Program-made: the position numbers and the translations under genes
Notes under the pieces: generated by a model
The model's database searches: none
Told to the model about the DNA's origin: nothing
Seen by the model: only the letters and a program-made list of their open reading frames with translations
Assembly: GCA_910588255.1 (NCBI GenBank)
Contig: CAJUOM010000027.1
Span: 1 to 9,527, forward strand
Direction: 5' to 3'
DNA from: an uncultured Alphaproteobacteria bacterium
Lineage (GTDB): Bacteria > Pseudomonadota > Alphaproteobacteria > RUG11792
DNA: 9,527 nucleotides
In this document: one piece after another, positions 5,948 to 9,527 of the stretch
How the letters are laid out: the number at the start of each line of letters is the position of its first letter
How positions within the stretch are numbered: position 1 is the stretch's first letter

Positions 5948-6910
5948 ATGTTCTTTAGATTAGTTTTTTTATTTTTAATCGTGTTTTCCAACTATGCAAC
6001 TTCTTCGGTGATTTCCTCGAATTATAATCCTACAAATACATTCATTCTAAGGCTAGGTTCATGTCCAACATCAAAAGGAAGTTCTGGATATAGAAAAGAA
6101 GATAATTTCTACCAAGAATGGATATCCGGAAGTTATAGAAAACACATTGAGAAAAGTAACACCCCTTTTAAAAATATAATTCACAACTATATAACTGAGA
6201 TCCAGCCTATGGCAATAGAGTGGAAAACAACTCCTGCTTATTCCCATATAAATGGAATTAATGAAGTAGGAAAATTTGAAATAGATGATGAAAAATTTGA
6301 TCCGAAAACAGATCCCATTCCAACCCATCTTACTGTGGATTTCAATTCTACTCGATTTAATTCCAAAATTTATCAATTAATGGCAGACTTGGGCAATCTA
6401 GAATGTCTTTTCGATTGCATAATTACCGATGACAGAACGACAAAGTTCTTGCATACAACAGGATTATCTAACCTTATTGCTCTACTAAATATAGGAGGAA
6501 TAGCGATATTTACGGATCTTGACGAAGATTATGAGTGGCAATTTGATGGAACTTGCATGTTTCACAAACAAACGAAAGAAATATTTCAAAAATTCATAAA
6601 TCAAGAAAAAATATCGATTCATGACTTACATGCAAGCCGTGGTGAAAAATATGGATTATTTGATCTTGTTTTTGGAGATTGCTCTGATGGTAAAGAGATA
6701 GATTCTGAATACTTAAAGCATTACCAAATTAAGATTACCAGTGACATAAAATTAAAAGTACAGTTTTATAAAAATATATTTGAATACATTCAAACATTAT
6801 GCACTTCAAGTTCACCATTAAAAGATATTTTTGAATATTTATTGCATCTAGGAAATGGAAAATCTTCGAAAGAAAAGTCTCGGATAATTATGCTTGAAAG
6901 GATCGCATAA
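5948..6910 (+). CDS. exported protein of unknown function with a methyltransferase-like core
   Basis: The 320-residue product is not one I recognise. It begins with a clear Sec-type signal peptide: Arg4, a hydrophobic run to about 13, and a possible cut after about residue 19 (YATS/S). The mature part has six cysteines (39, 153, 157, 203, 245, 285). Residues 127-190 read like the second half of a class I SAM-methyltransferase Rossmann fold: strand HLTVDF, strand FDCIITDD (155-162), a helix, then LLNIGGIAIFTD (179-190), which mimics the LLxpGGxliftd strand. No GxGxG SAM-binding loop is visible before it; only ILRLGSCP (33-40) is faintly similar. So it is either a divergent member or a fold relative that has lost SAM binding. 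The ATG at 5948 has no properly spaced Shine-Dalgarno sequence; AGAGAGG lies about 19 bases upstream. Composition resembles neighbouring genes. Confidence 0.85.
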   Translation: MFFRLVFLFLIVFSNYATSSVISSNYNPTNTFILRLGSCPTSKGSSGYRKEDNFYQEWISGSYRKHIEKSNTPFKNIIHNYITEIQPMAIEWKTTPAYSHINGINEVGKFEIDDEKFDPKTDPIPTHLTVDFNSTRFNSKIYQLMADLGNLECLFDCIITDDRTTKFLHTTGLSNLIALLNIGGIAIFTDLDEDYEWQFDGTCMFHKQTKEIFQKFINQEKISIHDLHASRGEKYGLFDLVFGDCSDGKEIDSEYLKHYQIKITSDIKLKVQFYKNIFEYIQTLCTSSSPLKDIFEYLLHLGNGKSSKEKSRIIMLERIA

Positions 6911-6913
6911 ATT

Positions 6914-6943
6914 CATAAAAGTCGAGACTGAGAAACTTTTATG
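6914..6943 (+). terminator. inverted repeat after the exported-protein gene, possible weak terminator
   Basis: CATAAAAGT (6914-6922) and ACTTTTATG (6935-6943) are exact complements around a 12-base loop. It begins four bases after the stop at 6910. The sequence following is GTGG rather than a T-run, so it is not a classical rho-independent terminator and may instead mark message processing or an operator before bamD. Confidence 0.35.
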
Positions 6944-6973
6944 TGGTATTATAACATTATATGGATTTAAATC

Positions 6974-7723
6974 ATGTTGCGAATGAAAAAAATATTTTTA
7001 TTAAGTTTTGCAATCATATTATGCGGATGTTCTAAAGATATAGATTTTGAATCCCTTGAAAAACAATCCCCAAAAGAAATCTTTGCCTTGGGAAAAGAAG
7101 AAGAGACTGCAAAAAATTATTCTGACGCAGTTAAGGTTTTTGAAGAACTAGAAAAAATACATCCTTATTCCGGATTGGTTGCAGATGCTCAATTAGCGGC
7201 TGGTGATTGCAATTATAAAGCCAAAAAATATAGTGATGCAATATCATCCTATGAAATATTTGTAAAAACACATCCGACTCATGACAAGGTCCCATATGCA
7301 ATTTATATGCTTGGATTAATAAATTTTGAACAAATGCCAATTGTAGAAAGAGATCAAGAATCAACAATTATGGCATTATCTTATTTCGAAGAATTATGTA
7401 ACAGATATCCAGAATCACCTTATATTAAAGATTCCAAAGAAAAAATAAAAATTATTCGTAACCAAATCGCTGGAAAAGAAGTCTATATTGCCAGATACTA
7501 TTTAAAAAAGAAAAATTATGCCGCTGCAGTGGGAAGACTTAATGCTGTTATAGATAATTATTTGGATACTATACACGCTCCAGAATCTTTGTTTAGACTC
7601 ATAGAATGCTATGTAGCAATGGGATTTTTTAAAGAAATAAAGATGATTAATAATACTTTACAATCAAAATACCCCGATTCAACTTGGGCAAAATATGCTA
7701 GAAAATTATTAACGAGAAAATGA
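6974..7723 (+). CDS. bamD: BamD (YfiO/ComL), outer-membrane protein assembly lipoprotein
   Basis: BamD is the essential lipoprotein partner of BamA in the complex that inserts beta-barrel proteins into the outer membrane; it sits in the periplasm. The 249-residue product has a lipoprotein signal: MKK, a hydrophobic stretch, then LCGC with Cys19 as the lipidated residue. Five TPR-like helical pairs follow at about 33-66, 70-103, 132-155, 169-200 and 202-235. Family hallmarks are FALGKEEETAKNYSDAVKVF (37-56), the RDQ at 126-128, and GKEVYIARYYLKKKNYAAA (167-185). Length fits the family (about 245). The ATG at 6974 has GGA eight bases upstream; the ATG at 6983 (MKKIFLL) is an equally good start. 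It is followed after 4 bases by rlmB, with which it is probably cotranscribed. Confidence 0.95.
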   Translation: MLRMKKIFLLSFAIILCGCSKDIDFESLEKQSPKEIFALGKEEETAKNYSDAVKVFEELEKIHPYSGLVADAQLAAGDCNYKAKKYSDAISSYEIFVKTHPTHDKVPYAIYMLGLINFEQMPIVERDQESTIMALSYFEELCNRYPESPYIKDSKEKIKIIRNQIAGKEVYIARYYLKKKNYAAAVGRLNAVIDNYLDTIHAPESLFRLIECYVAMGFFKEIKMINNTLQSKYPDSTWAKYARKLLTRK

Positions 7724-7727
7724 TATC

Positions 7728-8441
7728 ATGTTAATCTATGGAATTCATACTTGCCAAAATGCTATTCATACGAAAAAACATGATATCACAAAAGTTTTCT
7801 TCCAAAAAGATAAACCTATCCCTAATTGGCTAATTAATTTCCCAAAATCGAAAATTGTTCGTTTAAGTTCCATTGAATTGAAAAATATGCTTCCATCAAA
7901 TGCCGTATTTCAAGGAATAGCAATGGAAATCGAAAACATAAAATATGATGACATAACAGATCTTATATCCGCTCCAAAAAATTGCGTTATTACAATCTTA
8001 GATAATGTCACAGATCCTCATAATTTTGGCGCAATTATCAGAACAGCTGCTGCATTTGGCATAAAAGGAATCGTAATCACTGAAAAGTGTTCCTGTAAAA
8101 TAACTGGAACCGTTGCAAAAGCCGCCTCTGGAGGAATTGAATACATTTCTATATATGTTGTTAAAAATTTATCTCAAACAATCAAAACTCTGAAAGAATA
8201 TGGATTTTGGATCGTTTCATTTTGCGAACGTGGAGACAAACTCATAAATGAAATTGATTTAACAGGAAAAACCGCTTTAATCTTGGGCGCTGAAGGTGAT
8301 GGAATACGTAGATTACAAAAAGAACAATCTGATTTCATCGTAAGATTACCAACAAAACCTTCTTTCCCAACATTGAATGTTTCAGTTTCCGCTGGTATTG
8401 CTTTTTTTGAAGCCGCAAGACAAAATAATTTTAATTTATAA
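7728..8441 (+). CDS. rlmB: RlmB-like 23S rRNA (guanosine-2'-O)-methyltransferase, SpoU/TrmH family
   Basis: RlmB methylates the 2'-OH of G2251 in 23S rRNA using SAM. The 237-residue product has a short N-terminal substrate-binding domain (IYGIHTCQNAI at 3-13 is typical) and a SPOUT knot domain with all three motifs: LDNVTDPHNFGAIIRTAAAF (91-110, Asn99 and Arg105), ILGAEGDGIR (185-194, Glu189) and FPTLNVSVSAG (213-223, Asn217). Length is close to the 243 of E. coli RlmB. A different SpoU target (a tRNA, or another rRNA site) cannot be excluded from sequence alone, but the short N-terminal domain favours RlmB. The ATG at 7728 follows the bamD stop by 4 bases; GAGA about 12 bases upstream is a weak ribosome-binding site. 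Confidence 0.92.
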   Translation: MLIYGIHTCQNAIHTKKHDITKVFFQKDKPIPNWLINFPKSKIVRLSSIELKNMLPSNAVFQGIAMEIENIKYDDITDLISAPKNCVITILDNVTDPHNFGAIIRTAAAFGIKGIVITEKCSCKITGTVAKAASGGIEYISIYVVKNLSQTIKTLKEYGFWIVSFCERGDKLINEIDLTGKTALILGAEGDGIRRLQKEQSDFIVRLPTKPSFPTLNVSVSAGIAFFEAARQNNFNL

Positions 8442-8452
8442 AAATTTTCCTA

Positions 8453-8482
8453 TTGTTAACTAATTATTAACTTTATTAATAT
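8453..8482 (+). promoter_or_regulatory. possible promoter of the LRR-like secreted protein gene
   Basis: TTGTTA (8453-8458) and TAATAT (8477-8482) are 18 bases apart. Inverted repeats overlap: GTTAA...TTAAC at 8455-8471, and TAATAT/ATATTA around 8477-8494. The region is nearly all A/T, so the exact start is uncertain; TATAAC (8480-8485) and CATAAT (8485-8490) are alternative -10 elements. Confidence 0.35.
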
Positions 8483-8503
8483 AACATAATATTAGTAAGA
8501 AAG

Positions 8504-8527
8504 TAATTTCAGAGAAATTATAGGAGG
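8504..8527 (+). promoter_or_regulatory. 5'-leader hairpin followed at once by a strong ribosome-binding site
   Basis: TAATTTC (8504-8510) and GAAATTA (8514-8520) form a perfect 7-pair hairpin with loop AGA. One base later comes AGGAGG (8522-8527), full complement of the 16S rRNA 3' end, 8 bases before the ATG at 8536. No other gene in the window has such a ribosome-binding site. The hairpin leaves the site itself free, so it may stabilise the message, as leader hairpins do for abundant outer-membrane-protein messages. Confidence 0.6.
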
Positions 8528-8535
8528 AATATAAA

Positions 8536-9527
8536 ATGAAACACATCATATCGGTTTTAACCGGATCATTGTTTGCTAGTATATCTTTTGTCCATGCTGA
8601 AGAAGCTGCTTCAGAAAACGCAAATATAGAACAACAAGCTCCAGAAGCGCAAGTTCCTACAGAAACAGAAATGCTACAAGAGTTGTCAACTCCAGAAGTG
8701 AGTGCCAATGTCGAAACCCCAGCACAAACAACAGTTCAAACTATCGAAACACAAGCTGCTGTTGGCGTAAACAGCGTTAATACAACGCCAGAACAACCAT
8801 CTGCATCAGTTTCTAAAACTAAGGTAAATACTTCGAAAAAAATTTCCATTTGGGATAAGATTTTAAATATGTTTAAAGTTTCAGAACCAAAAGCAAAGAC
8901 TTGCGAAGAAGCTTTTAATAAGATGGAAGGTATCTCAGTAAACTTCAGTAATACTTCTGATTTCGCAGAAAATGGCGATAAATATATGGATTTATATTAT
9001 CAGAAAATAAAACAAACAAACTCATTCGGAACACGATCATCAAACTTGTATATAGATATTTCCAACTTAAATGTCAATGCAGATGTTCTTTTGAGCTTTA
9101 TCGGAAAATGGTCAAAAATTTTCACTGAAGACAAAAAAACAGTTCTTTGGAATTTATCTAACAATAAATCTTTAGAAGATAATGTCATTGACAGTATTGA
9201 TTTATCTAATATGTATAGTTTAAATTTATCAAATACAAGTGTTACAGATTTAACCGTAAATAAAATTGTATCAATATTAAATATACAAAATACAGGAAAA
9301 CTCGTATGTGTCAATTTATCTGGAACAAAAGTATCTGACGCTGGAGTTGAGTCATTAAAAGCAGCATTTCAAAAAGCAAAAACTGATTTTGAAACAAAAA
9401 ATCCCGGAAAAATCTATGGTTTAGAAGGAGATAATAACAGTGGTGTAATTTTCAATAAATTACCAGGATTTCTAACTCAAGAAGCAAAAGGAAGAGTATC
9501 GAAAGCTGAAGCTATTACAGCTCCAGT
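8536..9527 (+). CDS. secreted protein with leucine-rich-repeat-like units, partial (right edge)
   Basis: The frame runs from the ATG at 8536 to the window end without a stop: 330 codons plus two bases, C-terminus missing. A Sec signal peptide (MKHIISVLTG onward) ends in VHA, cut after Ala21. Residues 22-93 are low-complexity, rich in Glu, Ala, Thr, Gln, Pro, Val and Ser, with no Lys, Arg, Asp, Cys or aromatic residue. A Lys-rich turn (94-102) leads into a folded part. Residues 168-278 hold about four units of the form LxxLNLSNTxVTD followed by a helix: YIDISNLNV (172-180), VLWNLSNNK (203-211), YSLNLSNTSVTD (227-238), CVNLSGTKVSD (258-268). These resemble ribonuclease-inhibitor-type leucine-rich repeats. 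I do not recognise the protein. A surface or secreted protein that meets host proteins is plausible; a purely structural envelope role is the alternative. Confidence 0.85.
   Translation, partial: MKHIISVLTGSLFASISFVHAEEAASENANIEQQAPEAQVPTETEMLQELSTPEVSANVETPAQTTVQTIETQAAVGVNSVNTTPEQPSASVSKTKVNTSKKISIWDKILNMFKVSEPKAKTCEEAFNKMEGISVNFSNTSDFAENGDKYMDLYYQKIKQTNSFGTRSSNLYIDISNLNVNADVLLSFIGKWSKIFTEDKKTVLWNLSNNKSLEDNVIDSIDLSNMYSLNLSNTSVTDLTVNKIVSILNIQNTGKLVCVNLSGTKVSDAGVESLKAAFQKAKTDFETKNPGKIYGLEGDNNSGVIFNKLPGFLTQEAKGRVSKAEAITAP

Noticed and set aside
6071..6376. Minus-strand 101-codon frame within the exported-protein gene
   Set aside because: It is antisense to a frame with a clear signal peptide and has no start signal or recognisable motif.
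9000..9314. Minus-strand 104-codon frame opposite the LRR-like gene
   Set aside because: The plus-strand frame has a signal peptide, a strong ribosome-binding site and repeats; the antisense frame has none.
1..9527. tRNA genes, CRISPR arrays, insertion sequences or direct repeats
   Set aside because: Looked for on both strands; no cloverleaf, spaced repeat array or transposase was seen apart from the unexplained left-edge patch.

Overview
The window comes from an AT-rich genome. Its gene set is that of a Gram-negative (diderm) bacterium with peptidoglycan: a bifunctional penicillin-binding protein, an MlaD-type lipid-transfer protein, the BamD outer-membrane assembly lipoprotein, and two further proteins with export signals. 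The GluRS and RsfS resemble those of alphaproteobacteria. Low G+C, sparse Shine-Dalgarno sequences, shortened housekeeping proteins and a secreted leucine-rich-repeat-like protein suggest a host-associated alphaproteobacterium of the Rickettsiales/Holosporales kind. That placement is an inference, not something the sequence proves.

Layout. Positions 1-187 hold the possible tail of an upstream reading frame, a patch richer in G+C than its surroundings, and a possible promoter. Positions 188-2092 (+) encode a class A penicillin-binding protein. It converges, with a 12-base gap, on a leftward block of four genes. In transcription order these are thymidine kinase tdk (3917-3339), a stand-alone mlaD (3289-2834), rsfS (2837-2481, overlapping mlaD by ATGA) and tsaE (2476-2105, TTG start, 4 bases after rsfS). 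A 121-base divergent spacer separates tdk from gltX (4039-5370, +), a non-discriminating-type glutamyl-tRNA synthetase.

Positions 5371-5947 carry no long gene. They hold several promoter-like motifs and a candidate structured RNA at 5579-5675. That RNA would be a three-way junction whose third loop displays an anti-Shine-Dalgarno CCTCC. An antisense 50-codon reading frame overlaps the same bases. AT-rich hairpins follow. Next come an unrecognised exported protein with a degenerate methyltransferase-like core (5948-6910), bamD (6974-7723) and rlmB (7728-8441), the last two 4 bases apart. At 8536 a secreted protein with a low-complexity acidic stretch and leucine-rich-repeat-like units begins and runs off the right edge. 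It has the only strong AGGAGG ribosome-binding site in the window, with a perfect small hairpin just upstream of it.

The housekeeping genes cover envelope building (PBP, MlaD, BamD), translation and RNA modification (GltX, TsaE, RsfS, RlmB) and thymidine salvage (Tdk). The unusual material is the 5371-5947 intergenic region, the two exported proteins of unknown function, and the translation-control elements in front of the last gene.
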